Source: Candidatus Nealsoniibacteriota bacterium (GTDB taxonomy: Bacteria; Patescibacteriota; Minisyncoccia; Minisyncoccales; MHMH01). Taken from it: a stretch of 8,980 nucleotides of DNA. The notes beneath the pieces are model-generated. The model was not told where the DNA came from. It worked only from the letters and a program-made list of their open reading frames with translations, and made no database searches. Below, piece after piece: positions 1 through 6,769 of the stretch (position 1 is its first letter; every line of letters begins with the position of its first letter). The stretch spans positions 1-8,980 of the forward strand of contig JACOYG010000017.1 in assembly GCA_016181985.1 (NCBI GenBank). Direction: 5' to 3'. The position numbers and the translations under genes were made by a program.

Positions 1-3000
1 GCTCCTCCGTAATCTTCAGCCGAAGTAAAATAAAGCCCCTTCTTGGCTCTAGTCATGGCTACATAGCAAAGCCGCCTTTCCTCCTGCAAATGAACATCGC
101 CTTTGGGTTTTATATCTTTAATCATCTCCTCCGGCAGCTCAATGGGATCTTTCCTCTCAATTGAGGGGAATCTTTTATCAACCATATTCGCCAAAAAGAC
201 GTATTTGAATTCAAGGCCCTTGGCTCCGTGTATGGTCATAATTTTTATCATGTCGGGGCCCTGCTCCGGGTCAAATTCAATCTTGCCATCCTCGCCCGAT
301 TCCATTTCCAAATTGATCTCCTGCATAAAATTCTTTAAAACCGGATCGTGCACCGTTTCCTCGAAATTCTTAATTTTTTTATAAAATTGATTTAATAAAT
401 CCAACTGATTTTCGTCATTTTCCGCGATCAAATGCTTTAAATATCCGGAATCTTCCAAAAAGCTGACCAGTATTTCCGAAGCCGCTTTGCTGGCAGATAA
501 AACGCTGTGCTTTTTAATCAAGCTTAGCAAGAAAGATATTTTCTCCTGCGTCTTTGCCGAAATTCCGGGAATCAGAGGAAGATCCTCCATGGCCTCGTAA
601 AGCGACTTGGTCTTACGGCTGGCGTATTGGGTCAGCTTCATAATATCTTGGGTCGGAATTTCTAAAAACGGTATATTCAAAATCCTGAAAACCGCCGGGC
701 TTTCGTGATAATTGTCTAAGAGTTTAAAATAAGAAATAACATCCAAAACGCCGGGCTTTGAATAAAGGCCCCTTGAAGCTAGAAACTGATAAGGAAGACC
801 CGCCCGGTCAAGCGCCTTAATGAACGGATTAGCCGCATCGTTTGCTCTGACTAAAATCGCAATATCGCCAAAGTTTGCTTCTTTATCTTTCTTTAGAATC
901 TCTGATATCTTTTTCACGACCTCGCTCACTTCCTCGTCTAAACTCTTGGCGTGAATATGCTCTATAAAGCCGGGGCCGGCATTATTGGCCTCAAGTTTCT
1001 TGCTTATTTTGTTGACGCACTCCAAACGATCGGGATCGTTGGCTTTAATAAATTTGTAGGATAAATCTAAAATATCCTGGGTTGATCTGTAATTTTGAAC
1101 TAAAGAAATCTGCTCGGCTTGCGGAAAATCTTTAACGAATTGGATAATATTACTGTAAGAAGCCCCCCTCCATCTATAGATAGAGTTATGAACGACCACT
1201 CCATTTGCTATAAAATTATGAGTTTTATCAATTTCCAAATCATATACCTTTATTATTTTATCAATTCTTTTGATTGATACTATTTTATCGTAAAATATTT
1301 CATTCCCCTTCTTTACCGGAAGATAATGTCCTAAAACTAAATTTTTAGCGGGCATAATCAGGGACATATAATTCCTTGCAGTGCCCGACGGTTTACTATA
1401 TTTGCTTGCGACATTAAATTTATATTCCACGAAACCACCAGTGATTTTTTCAATTATTCTCGCTTCTTTTTCCAATTTTTTAAGATCGACGCTTTCTATG
1501 TTTAATCTTTCTCCTTTCTTGGTCTTTTGAAGATTATAACCCGCTATTTTTAATTTTTTAATCGTTTCTTTGTCTGACGTCTCCAAATAAAGCCTGTGGC
1601 TAATCCAGCCATTCAAAAGAAGACTTTTTTTATTTCTGGCACGGGATTTGCTCCGATATTTCCTATAACACATTTGTAAATTAATAATTATTCTGGCGCT
1701 CCTACCTCGCTTGACTGCGTCTAAACAATAATGGGGCGAATCTAAATCAATATTTAAATCTTGAGATAATTTTTGTATATTATTCGCAACGTCAATTTCC
1801 TTGTATAATTTCTCCACCCAGTAATCCTTAATAACGACTCTCTTTCTATTTTTAAAACAATTAGTGGGTATTCCATACTTTAACGACCATAAAGTTTCGT
1901 GATATCTGGCTTCGGTATCACTGTGAAATGCCCTCACTGCTAAAATCTTATCTGCCGAACGTTCTAATCTAAGACGCAATATCAAATCGTCTGTTATTCC
2001 TATTCTCCATCCTAAATTTTTACGAAACATTAAATAAACATAATGATAACCCTGCCGAGCAGTTCTCGGAACACAGCAAAACATCTTATGGTTATCCGTT
2101 ACTTTTACGGAATAACCGTTCTCTGTTTCAAGCGTTAAAATTTTTGCTCTTTTGTCTTTAATAAAAACATTGTTGACTCTTGCAATTCCTATGTGGCCTT
2201 TCCCCACCGCCGTTAATACTTTTTCTCCTATTTTAATATGCTTGATTTTCTTATTTTTTATTTTATCGTTATCAAAAAATTCTATCCTAGAATCGCCGGG
2301 CAAACATTGGTCATCGTCAGCGCAAACGGTTAAGTTATTCTTGGGCTTCGCCAAAATTTTTATCAATTCATATTGCGCCCAGTTGGTATCCTGAAATTCA
2401 TCAACCAGAATGTATTTAAATTTTTCCCGGTATTTTTTCAAAATCAACGGCCTTTGCTGAAAAAGTTTCAGGCAATAATTTATCAAATCGCCAAAATCCA
2501 AATAGCCCTCCCTTAAAAGCAGCCTTTGATAAGCGTGATAAGCGTTGGCCACTTCTTTTATTCTTTCCGTTTCACTATCTTCGGGAGCGTCGTCTCTAGT
2601 CTTTAATTTTTCGGCGTAATCCAAGTAATTTTCCGGATAAATCGCCTGGTCCTTGCAATGGGAAAAATGAGAAAGCAGGGCTCTTATAAATTTCGTGGGA
2701 TTTCCTAAGGGCTTATAATATTTAAGCTCAAAATCATTAAAATTTTTATAAACTAAAATCCAGCCCGACGTTCCGTCCAGAATTTTAAAATCGGACGGCA
2801 AACCGATATCTAAGGCGCAATCCCTTAAAACTCTTTCGCAAAAAGAATGAAAGGTGGAAACCCACAGATCAACATACCCGTAGGGCAATAATTTATCCAC
2901 CCTCTCCTCCATTTCTTCGGCGGCCTTATCGGTAAAAGTTACGGCTAAAATTTCTTCGGGCTTGGCTTGGCCGCCTTCAATCAATTTGGCGATTCTTTTG

Positions 3001-3113
3001 GTGATGACCGTAGTTTTGCCGGTTCCCGCGCCGGCCACAATCAAAAGCGGCCCCCCATTATGGGTCACCGCCTCTCTTTGCTCCTTATTCAGTTTTTCCA
3101 GATCAATTGGCAT
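1..3113 (-). CDS. UvrD/PcrA-type superfamily 1 DNA helicase, intein-containing, 3' end outside window
   Basis: This is an ATP-dependent 3'-5' DNA helicase of the UvrD/PcrA/Rep family, acting in DNA repair and replication restart in the cytoplasm. The frame is open for 1037 codons from ATG at 3113 to the window edge, so the C-terminus is missing. Motifs in order: Q motif LNKEQREAV (8-16), Walker A GAGTGKT (28-34), Ia AVTFTDKAAEEM (57-68), STFHSFC (86-92), Walker B DEFQD (238-242), motif III split as DDDQ (266-269) and SIYRWRGA (644-651), motif IV NYRST (674-678), motif V TIHGAKGLEF (960-969), motif VI EERRLCYVAMTRAK (1011-1024). Residues 270-643 are an intein; without it 663 residues are visible, and the family usually exceeds 700. 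The start is supported by the Q motif at residue 8. It overlaps the permease stop by one base (TAATG), so translation is probably coupled. Confidence in the family is very high. Whether a C-terminal nuclease domain follows cannot be seen. Confidence 0.96.
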   Translation of the reverse strand, partial: MPIDLEKLNKEQREAVTHNGGPLLIVAGAGTGKTTVITKRIAKLIEGGQAKPEEILAVTFTDKAAEEMEERVDKLLPYGYVDLWVSTFHSFCERVLRDCALDIGLPSDFKILDGTSGWILVYKNFNDFELKYYKPLGNPTKFIRALLSHFSHCKDQAIYPENYLDYAEKLKTRDDAPEDSETERIKEVANAYHAYQRLLLREGYLDFGDLINYCLKLFQQRPLILKKYREKFKYILVDEFQDTNWAQYELIKILAKPKNNLTVCADDDQCLPGDSRIEFFDNDKIKNKKIKHIKIGEKVLTAVGKGHIGIARVNNVFIKDKRAKILTLETENGYSVKVTDNHKMFCCVPRTARQGYHYVYLMFRKNLGWRIGITDDLILRLRLERSADKILAVRAFHSDTEARYHETLWSLKYGIPTNCFKNRKRVVIKDYWVEKLYKEIDVANNIQKLSQDLNIDLDSPHYCLDAVKRGRSARIIINLQMCYRKYRSKSRARNKKSLLLNGWISHRLYLETSDKETIKKLKIAGYNLQKTKKGERLNIESVDLKKLEKEARIIEKITGGFVEYKFNVASKYSKPSGTARNYMSLIMPAKNLVLGHYLPVKKGNEIFYDKIVSIKRIDKIIKVYDLEIDKTHNFIANGVVVHNSIYRWRGASYSNIIQFVKDFPQAEQISLVQNYRSTQDILDLSYKFIKANDPDRLECVNKISKKLEANNAGPGFIEHIHAKSLDEEVSEVVKKISEILKKDKEANFGDIAILVRANDAANPFIKALDRAGLPYQFLASRGLYSKPGVLDVISYFKLLDNYHESPAVFRILNIPFLEIPTQDIMKLTQYASRKTKSLYEAMEDLPLIPGISAKTQEKISFLLSLIKKHSVLSASKAASEILVSFLEDSGYLKHLIAENDENQLDLLNQFYKKIKNFEETVHDPVLKNFMQEINLEMESGEDGKIEFDPEQGPDMIKIMTIHGAKGLEFKYVFLANMVDKRFPSIERKDPIELPEEMIKDIKPKGDVHLQEERRLCYVAMTRAKKGLYFTSAEDYGG
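1185..2306 (-). mobile_element. Intein (374 residues) in helicase motif III
   Basis: This is a self-splicing protein element in frame inside the helicase, at residues 270-643. The N-terminal splice block begins CLPGDSRIE with Cys1 at residue 270. Block B is VTDNHKM with TxxH at 339-342. Block F is VYDLEIDKTHNFIA, and the C-terminal end is NGVVVHN with the penultimate His642 and terminal Asn643. The +1 extein residue is Ser644. All residues needed for canonical class 1 splicing are therefore present. Removal rejoins DDDQ to SIYRWRGA, an uninterrupted UvrD motif III, which fixes the boundaries to the base. The insert is AT-rich: 1261-1320 has 17 G/C of 60, while helicase DNA at 2581-2640 has 25 of 60. 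That fits a recent mobile arrival, though the samples are small. Confidence 0.95.
1863..2048 (-). other. GIY-YIG-like nuclease region of the intein
   Basis: The part of the intein just after block B (helicase numbering 356-417) does not show LAGLIDADG repeats. It begins YHYVYLMF, then has GWRIGIT after a short loop (368-374). Basic residues follow (R380, R382, R385), then HSDTEARYHETLWSLKYGIPT (397-417) with acidic candidates Glu401 and Glu406. This order resembles the GIY-YIG fold in its T5orf172/MUG113-like form: GxxYVY, then (Y/K)IGxT, Arg, and a later Glu. The first residue of the YIG half is Arg here, as it is often basic in that subgroup. The next ~150 residues are rich in Lys and Arg and may contact DNA. 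The role would be homing endonuclease; activity is an inference. Confidence 0.7.
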
Positions 3114-3877
3114 TATCTCTTAAAAATTAAGGAAATTAAGAAAAATGAGGCTGAACTTAAAATGATCATCGGGCCGGCCGGGAGATTAAAAACTTTGGAG
3201 ATCATTATGCCTGAAAAACAGCTTAAAACGCCCAAGGCCATGCTGCCCAAGGAATATTCTTTTAAATTTTTGCTGAAATTTCTGGCGGCGGCGGCCGGAA
3301 TAATAACCAGCGCCCCGACTAAAAGAGTTCCGACGATTTTCACCCCCAAGGCGACAATAGCCGCAATTAATAGCAAATAAATGAGATTTTGTTTTTTGAT
3401 TTTTATCCCTTCGCTTCTGGCCAAATCTTCAGAAATGCCCGCTAAAATCATTTTGGGATAAATTCGTTTTATAGCGAAAAATATTAAAATGGAAAAAACA
3501 ATTGAAACTACGGCCATGTTAAAAGAAACCTTTGAAATATTTCCGAATAAAGCTTCCAGAAGTTCGGGATTGGGTACTATAAGAAATCCCACCGCCAAAG
3601 AAACGACAAAAATAACGCCGACCAGCACTTCCATCGGCAAAGAAGTTCTTATTTCAATCAGCCAAATCAGAAAAACTCCCAAAAGTAAAGATACAAAAGC
3701 GCCCAAGGAAGTGTCGAACCCGAGCAGAAGAGCCAGCCCCATGCCCGGCAGCGCCACGTGGCCCAAAGCATCGCCGACCAAAGCCATTCTTTTAGTCAGC
3801 ATCAAAAAACCTAAGAAACCGGCCGCTCCGCCGATAAAAATTCCGGTAATTAAGCTTAATAAAAATTCATTAGACAT
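3113..3877 (-). CDS. ABC-3 family metal transporter permease (ZnuB/MntB-like)
   Basis: This is the integral membrane subunit of a zinc or manganese ABC importer, 254 residues, the usual family length. Most of the chain is hydrophobic and can form about seven to eight transmembrane helices. Family signatures are RMALVGDALGHVALPG (30-45), GALVIIPAAAAR (188-199) and LPAGPMI (232-238), all typical of the ZnuB/MntB/TroC group. It lies 52 bases downstream of its ATPase partner, and that gap is filled by a long palindrome. No Shine-Dalgarno is visible before ATG at 3877. The stop codon shares one base with the helicase start. No substrate-binding lipoprotein is encoded in the window, so the metal (Zn, Mn or Fe) cannot be decided from sequence. 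Confidence 0.92.
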   Translation of the reverse strand: MSNEFLLSLITGIFIGGAAGFLGFLMLTKRMALVGDALGHVALPGMGLALLLGFDTSLGAFVSLLLGVFLIWLIEIRTSLPMEVLVGVIFVVSLAVGFLIVPNPELLEALFGNISKVSFNMAVVSIVFSILIFFAIKRIYPKMILAGISEDLARSEGIKIKKQNLIYLLLIAAIVALGVKIVGTLLVGALVIIPAAAARNFSKNLKEYSLGSMALGVLSCFSGIMISKVFNLPAGPMIILSSASFFLISLIFKR

Positions 3878-3886
3878 AGATTAATT

Positions 3887-3928
3887 GATTTACGAAATCC
3901 CACAAATTTGTGTGTGATTTCGTAAATC
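3887..3928. repeat. 42-base near-perfect palindrome between ATPase and permease genes
   Basis: The two 13-base arms, GATTTACGAAATC at 3887-3899 and its exact complement at 3916-3928, flank one mismatch (3900/3915), four further pairs (3901-3904 with 3911-3914) and a six-base loop. Outside the arms, five AT pairs (3880-3884 with 3930-3934) can extend the stem past a small internal loop. It begins one base after the ATPase stop and ends nine bases before the permease ATG. No T-run follows, so a simple intrinsic terminator is unlikely. It could be a dispersed REP-like palindrome, an mRNA stability or processing hairpin, or a structure limiting permease translation. Confidence 0.85.
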
Positions 3929-3929
3929 T

Positions 3930-4619
3930 TTAATCGTGGCTGTGCTCGTATAGCTTCACTCCCTCGCCGTAAAGCTGAGAAAGGCGATCTGAGGTTATTT
4001 CTTTAGGGATGCTGTAGCACAGCATTCTTTTATTCAAGCAAATGCAGCGCGTCGCCAGACTGGAAACAATGCTTAGGTCGTGAGTCACCAAGAAAATAGT
4101 CAGGTTTCTTTCTTGTTTTAACTTCCACAAAAGATTGTAAATTGATTCCTGGCCGCCGATATCAACGCCGGTTGTCGGCTCGTCAAAAAACAAAACCTTG
4201 GGGTTGGAAATCAGGGCTCTGGCCACTAAAATTCTTTGGAACTGGCCCGAAGATAAATCCCCTATTCTTTTTTTAAAAATATCATCTTTCAAGCCGACTG
4301 AATTTAAAATTTCTTTTATATCAGTTTCTTTGGGCATTTTCAATTTAAAAAATTCGCCGACGCTCATCGGGATATCTTTAATAAACGGCAATCTTTGCGG
4401 GACATAGCCAATTTTAATTTTTTCTTCCCATTCTATTTTCCCGCTGTGCGGCAAAAATCCCAATAAAGTCCTCAATAAAACGGTTTTGCCGGCGCCGTTG
4501 GGCCCAAGAATTGTTATAGCCTCGCCCTCTCTAACTTCAAAGGATAAATTTTCCAGAATAACTTCTCCCCCCAATTCCACGCTTAAATTTTCCACTTTTA
4601 AAATATTTTTTCTCTCCAT
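3930..4619 (-). CDS. ABC transporter ATP-binding protein, metal importer type (ZnuC-like)
   Basis: This is the cytoplasmic ATPase that drives the neighbouring ABC-3 permease, 229 residues. Visible motifs are Walker A GPNGAGKT (39-46), Q-loop GYVPQR with Gln75, signature LSSGQ (122-126), Walker B VLFFDEP with Asp146 and Glu147, D-loop GVD (151-153) and H-loop His180 in LVTHD. The permease next door and the overall length match ZnuC/MntA-type ATPases, so a metal substrate is inferred from context. The C-terminus ends EHSHD, a small His/Asp cluster that may be incidental. ATG at 4619 lies five bases after the stop of the upstream membrane protein and lacks a clear Shine-Dalgarno, so reinitiation is likely. 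Confidence 0.93.
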   Translation of the reverse strand: MERKNILKVENLSVELGGEVILENLSFEVREGEAITILGPNGAGKTVLLRTLLGFLPHSGKIEWEEKIKIGYVPQRLPFIKDIPMSVGEFFKLKMPKETDIKEILNSVGLKDDIFKKRIGDLSSGQFQRILVARALISNPKVLFFDEPTTGVDIGGQESIYNLLWKLKQERNLTIFLVTHDLSIVSSLATRCICLNKRMLCYSIPKEITSDRLSQLYGEGVKLYEHSHD

Positions 4620-4624
4620 AATTA

Positions 4625-5599
4625 TTATTTTATCGGATAGACCGTGGCTGGTTCTTGGGGTTGGCCGATATTTTTATAGAGTTCCGGATCAATCGTCCTT
4701 GTAAAACAGGTTTCTCCTGTCTTGTATTCCCAATTTTGCTGAAAAGAATCATAAGGATAATAGGGTTTGGCGACTCTTAGATTTTGGCCGAAATCCTTGC
4801 TCGAAGTTTTAAACGCGGCGCACAGCTCAAACGAAAGAGCGTCGATTATTTTATAACCATAAGGCGTATCACTTTGCGGATCTTTGGGCGCGTAAAATCC
4901 CGTAATGCTGTTTTCTAGATCACTGAAACTTTGAGGCAAAGATTTTTTTCTTACCCAATAATCAACAATCTGGCTTTGTAAAATTTGCAGATTGCTTATT
5001 CTTTGGTCGTCAAATCTCTTTGCCCGCTGGGCGGCTGGCGTACCAATTATGAAAAAGCCGGCGATAACGCTTGCTAAAACTATAAAAGAAATGATCCAAG
5101 CAAGATTTTTAGGCGTCTTGGAAATTTCCTTGTCTTTTCTTCTCAAATCCCAGATATAATAACCAAAAACCGCCACCGCCGTTAAAAGCACGATAACCAC
5201 CTTTAAAAGAAACTGAATGGTAAGCTCGCCCGATAAAAAACTGTAAACAAATTTTATCAGGTCAACGATAATCGTTACCGCTGAAACAAAAAGGGTAAAA
5301 TAAAGCAGCCATTTCCTCAATCTAAATTCTCTTTTTTCCGGATTGCTTTTGAGATCCCTGCCTATCATCCACGAGGTTAATATAAAAACGGGAACCGCTA
5401 TCACCATCATTGAGGTAAACATGCGCACCGCATCGGCTATGCCCGTGTAATAAAAATTAAGCTGATCGGGAAAAATTGCGCTTATATACTGGATATAAAG
5501 CGTAATGAAACTCACGACGCTCAAATAAAAAGTCAGGATATTCAAAAGATGCAAAAAAACATCTTTTGGCGTATTATGCGTTTTATTTATTTCTTCCAT
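4625..5599 (-). CDS. Five-helix membrane protein, DUF5671-like, with extracytoplasmic C-terminal domain
   Basis: The function is unknown; 324 residues. Five hydrophobic helices sit near 20-41, 58-79, 97-117, 129-150 and 167-187. The first four, with GRDLKSNPEKREFRLRKWL between helices 2 and 3 and VFGYYIWDLRRKD after helix 4, resemble DUF5671, a family I associate with candidate-phyla bacteria. The fifth helix is followed by about 135 soluble residues beginning AAQRAKRFDDQRISNLQILQ, with pattern elements such as LPQSFSDL and PKDPQSDTPYGY. These recall the outer domain of type IV pilin/pseudopilin proteins. Two cysteines (260, 298) could form a disulfide if that domain is outside. It overlaps the upstream channel gene by 17 bases and precedes the metal ABC genes by five, so co-expression is near certain. 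A link to metal import is only contextual. Confidence 0.8.
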   Translation of the reverse strand: MEEINKTHNTPKDVFLHLLNILTFYLSVVSFITLYIQYISAIFPDQLNFYYTGIADAVRMFTSMMVIAVPVFILTSWMIGRDLKSNPEKREFRLRKWLLYFTLFVSAVTIIVDLIKFVYSFLSGELTIQFLLKVVIVLLTAVAVFGYYIWDLRRKDKEISKTPKNLAWIISFIVLASVIAGFFIIGTPAAQRAKRFDDQRISNLQILQSQIVDYWVRKKSLPQSFSDLENSITGFYAPKDPQSDTPYGYKIIDALSFELCAAFKTSSKDFGQNLRVAKPYYPYDSFQQNWEYKTGETCFTRTIDPELYKNIGQPQEPATVYPIK

Positions 5600-6194
5600 A
5601 TTCTTTTAATATTAATTTATTGATTATACCGTATTTTGAAATTATTTCGCGCATGGCAAGGGTTATTATAATCGAAACCGCCATGGCCAGCTGAACATTA
5701 ATGAACATCAGCAGGTAAAAAGAAGCCGCGCCCAGAAAAGCGCTTAAGGCATAATTAGAGCCCTTTTTCAGGGACATGGGCACATCGCTGCTCATTATCG
5801 AATCGCGGATAATGCCTCCGCCAAAACCTGTGAGCATGCCCAAAAATACCGACGGAATAAAACCGAAGTTGCCGGCAACGGAAACTCCGATAATCACAAA
5901 AGCGGCCAAACCGATGGAGTCCATAAGCCTGAAAAATGAATATCCTTTTTGAAATATTACCGGGATGATATAAACCAAAATTCCGGCGATAACGCAAATG
6001 ATAAAGTAATTAAGGTCTTTTAAATAGAAAAGAGAGGTGCGGCCGATTATCAAATCCCTGATGGTGCCGCCTCCAAGCGCGGTAATCGCTCCCAAAAAAA
6101 TAACTCCGGCAATATTAAGTTTTGCGCCTTTTGCCTTGTAGGCTCCCGTTATGGCAAAAGCCAAAGTGCCGAGTAAATCTAAGTAATAAAGCAT
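5583..6194 (-). CDS. TRIC/UPF0126-type membrane channel family protein
   Basis: This is a small integral membrane protein of 203 residues from the trimeric intracellular cation channel (TRIC, formerly UPF0126/YicG) family. Bacterial members are potassium- or glycine-linked channels of uncertain physiological role. It is an internal duplication: DLLGTLAFAITGA with GGGTIRD (41-47) is repeated as DSIGLAAFVIIGV with GGGIIRD (125-131). The kinked GGG-RD elements are the family hallmark, and seven helices can be drawn. It is the first gene of the leftward operon, with a good promoter 31-59 bases upstream and a short leader. Its last 17 bases overlap the start of the DUF5671-like gene. Confidence 0.9.
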   Translation of the reverse strand: MLYYLDLLGTLAFAITGAYKAKGAKLNIAGVIFLGAITALGGGTIRDLIIGRTSLFYLKDLNYFIICVIAGILVYIIPVIFQKGYSFFRLMDSIGLAAFVIIGVSVAGNFGFIPSVFLGMLTGFGGGIIRDSIMSSDVPMSLKKGSNYALSAFLGAASFYLLMFINVQLAMAVSIIITLAMREIISKYGIINKLILKEYGRNK

Positions 6195-6204
6195 GGATAT
6201 CTAC

Positions 6205-6232
6205 TTGAAAATTATCACACTTGTATTATACT
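6205..6232 (+). promoter_or_regulatory. Sigma70-type promoter for the coaD-like/DUF3307 pair
   Basis: TTGAAA (6205-6210) and TATACT (6227-6232) are separated by 16 bases on the plus strand. The start would fall near 6239, about 30 bases before the coaD-like ATG. Its -10 overlaps the -10 of the divergent leftward promoter. Confidence 0.6.
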
Positions 6233-6253
6233 GCGACCATAGAACATTAACAA
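6225..6253 (-). promoter_or_regulatory. Sigma70-type promoter for the leftward operon
   Basis: Read on the minus strand, TTGTTA (6253-6248) and a perfect TATAAT (6230-6225) are separated by 17 bases. Transcription would start near 6217, giving a leader of about 20 bases before the TRIC-family ATG at 6194. It overlaps the rightward promoter, so the two may compete for polymerase. Confidence 0.65.
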
Positions 6254-6257
6254 GAAA

Positions 6258-6264
6258 AAGGAGG
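6258..6264 (+). promoter_or_regulatory. Strong Shine-Dalgarno of the coaD-like gene
   Basis: AAGGAGG ends four bases before ATG at 6269. It fixes the start and stands out because most leftward genes in the window lack a recognisable site. Confidence 0.85.
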
Positions 6265-6268
6265 AGAG

Positions 6269-6769
6269 ATGAAAGCGATCTTCGTTTACCCGGGAACATT
6301 CTGCCCGCCGACTTACGGCCACCTGCAAATCGTTAAAAAAGCTGCCGAGATTCTACCCGAAGTAGTTGTCATCTGTTCGGTCAACCCCGATAAAAACGAC
6401 AACTGGTTTTCTCCGGAAGAATGCAAGGATATGTGGAGCGCTTATGATCTACCGGAAAATGTTTCCGTAAAAACTCTGGACGGTTTCAAAAAAGAACATG
6501 CCAGTTTTTCCACGGTGGTGATGATCAGGGGCATTCGCGACGACGCCGATTTGGAATACGAAAAAGGCGTAATCTTTCTGAACCAGAGAACGCTGGGAAT
6601 AGATAAATACTTATACATATTAAGCAATGATGACCTTAAGGATATTTCTTCTTCGGGGACTAGAAAAGCGGCGCTCGACCAAAATACTATTTCGCTTTAC
6701 AGGCAAGTAGCTCCGCAGATAGTTGCGAAATTATTGGAGAAAGCAATGGAGGTAAAATGGAAAGCCTAA
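6269..6769 (+). CDS. coaD: Phosphopantetheine adenylyltransferase (CoaD-like nucleotidyltransferase)
   Basis: The expected reaction is adenylyl transfer from ATP to 4'-phosphopantetheine, giving dephospho-CoA, the penultimate step of CoA synthesis in the cytoplasm. It has 166 residues; the family is about 160. The N-terminal YPGTFCPPTYGH holds Thr10 and the T/HxGH motif (15-18) with His18. Lys42 lies in NPDK. MIRGIRDDADLEYE (85-98) supplies Arg87 and Arg90. ISSSGTRK (126-133) is the C-terminal nucleotide-binding signature. One oddity is Cys12 where most CoaD proteins have Asp in FDP. The middle is also rather divergent, so a related nucleotidyltransferase with another substrate is possible. 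It has its own promoter and a strong ribosome site, and no other CoA gene is in the window. Confidence 0.85.
   Translation: MKAIFVYPGTFCPPTYGHLQIVKKAAEILPEVVVICSVNPDKNDNWFSPEECKDMWSAYDLPENVSVKTLDGFKKEHASFSTVVMIRGIRDDADLEYEKGVIFLNQRTLGIDKYLYILSNDDLKDISSSGTRKAALDQNTISLYRQVAPQIVAKLLEKAMEVKWKA
6748..6752 (+). promoter_or_regulatory. Shine-Dalgarno of the DUF3307-like gene inside coaD
   Basis: GGAGG lies four bases before ATG at 6757, within the last codons of the coaD-like gene. It decides this start and shows that the 13-base overlap is genuine. Confidence 0.8.

Noticed and set aside
2152..2394. Plus-strand frame of 80 codons at the intein's N-terminal junction
   Set aside because: Antisense to intein block A and helicase motifs II/III, which are certain.
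1..3113. Helicase as two genes interrupted by an unrelated insertion or a frameshift
   Set aside because: The frame is continuous for 1037 codons and splice junction residues are intact, so an intein explains the insert.
2967..3380. Plus-strand frame of 137 codons spanning the helicase start and permease end
   Set aside because: It lies opposite two genes with clear family motifs, has low-complexity composition and no ribosome site.
3489..3884. Plus-strand frame of 131 codons opposite the permease
   Set aside because: Antisense shadow of a strongly conserved ABC-3 permease; no motif of its own.
3887..3928. Palindrome as an intrinsic terminator
   Set aside because: No T-run on either side, and it would separate two subunits of one transporter.
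3887..3928. Palindrome as a Zur/Fur operator
   Set aside because: It lies inside the operon rather than at the promoter, and I cannot match it to a known box.
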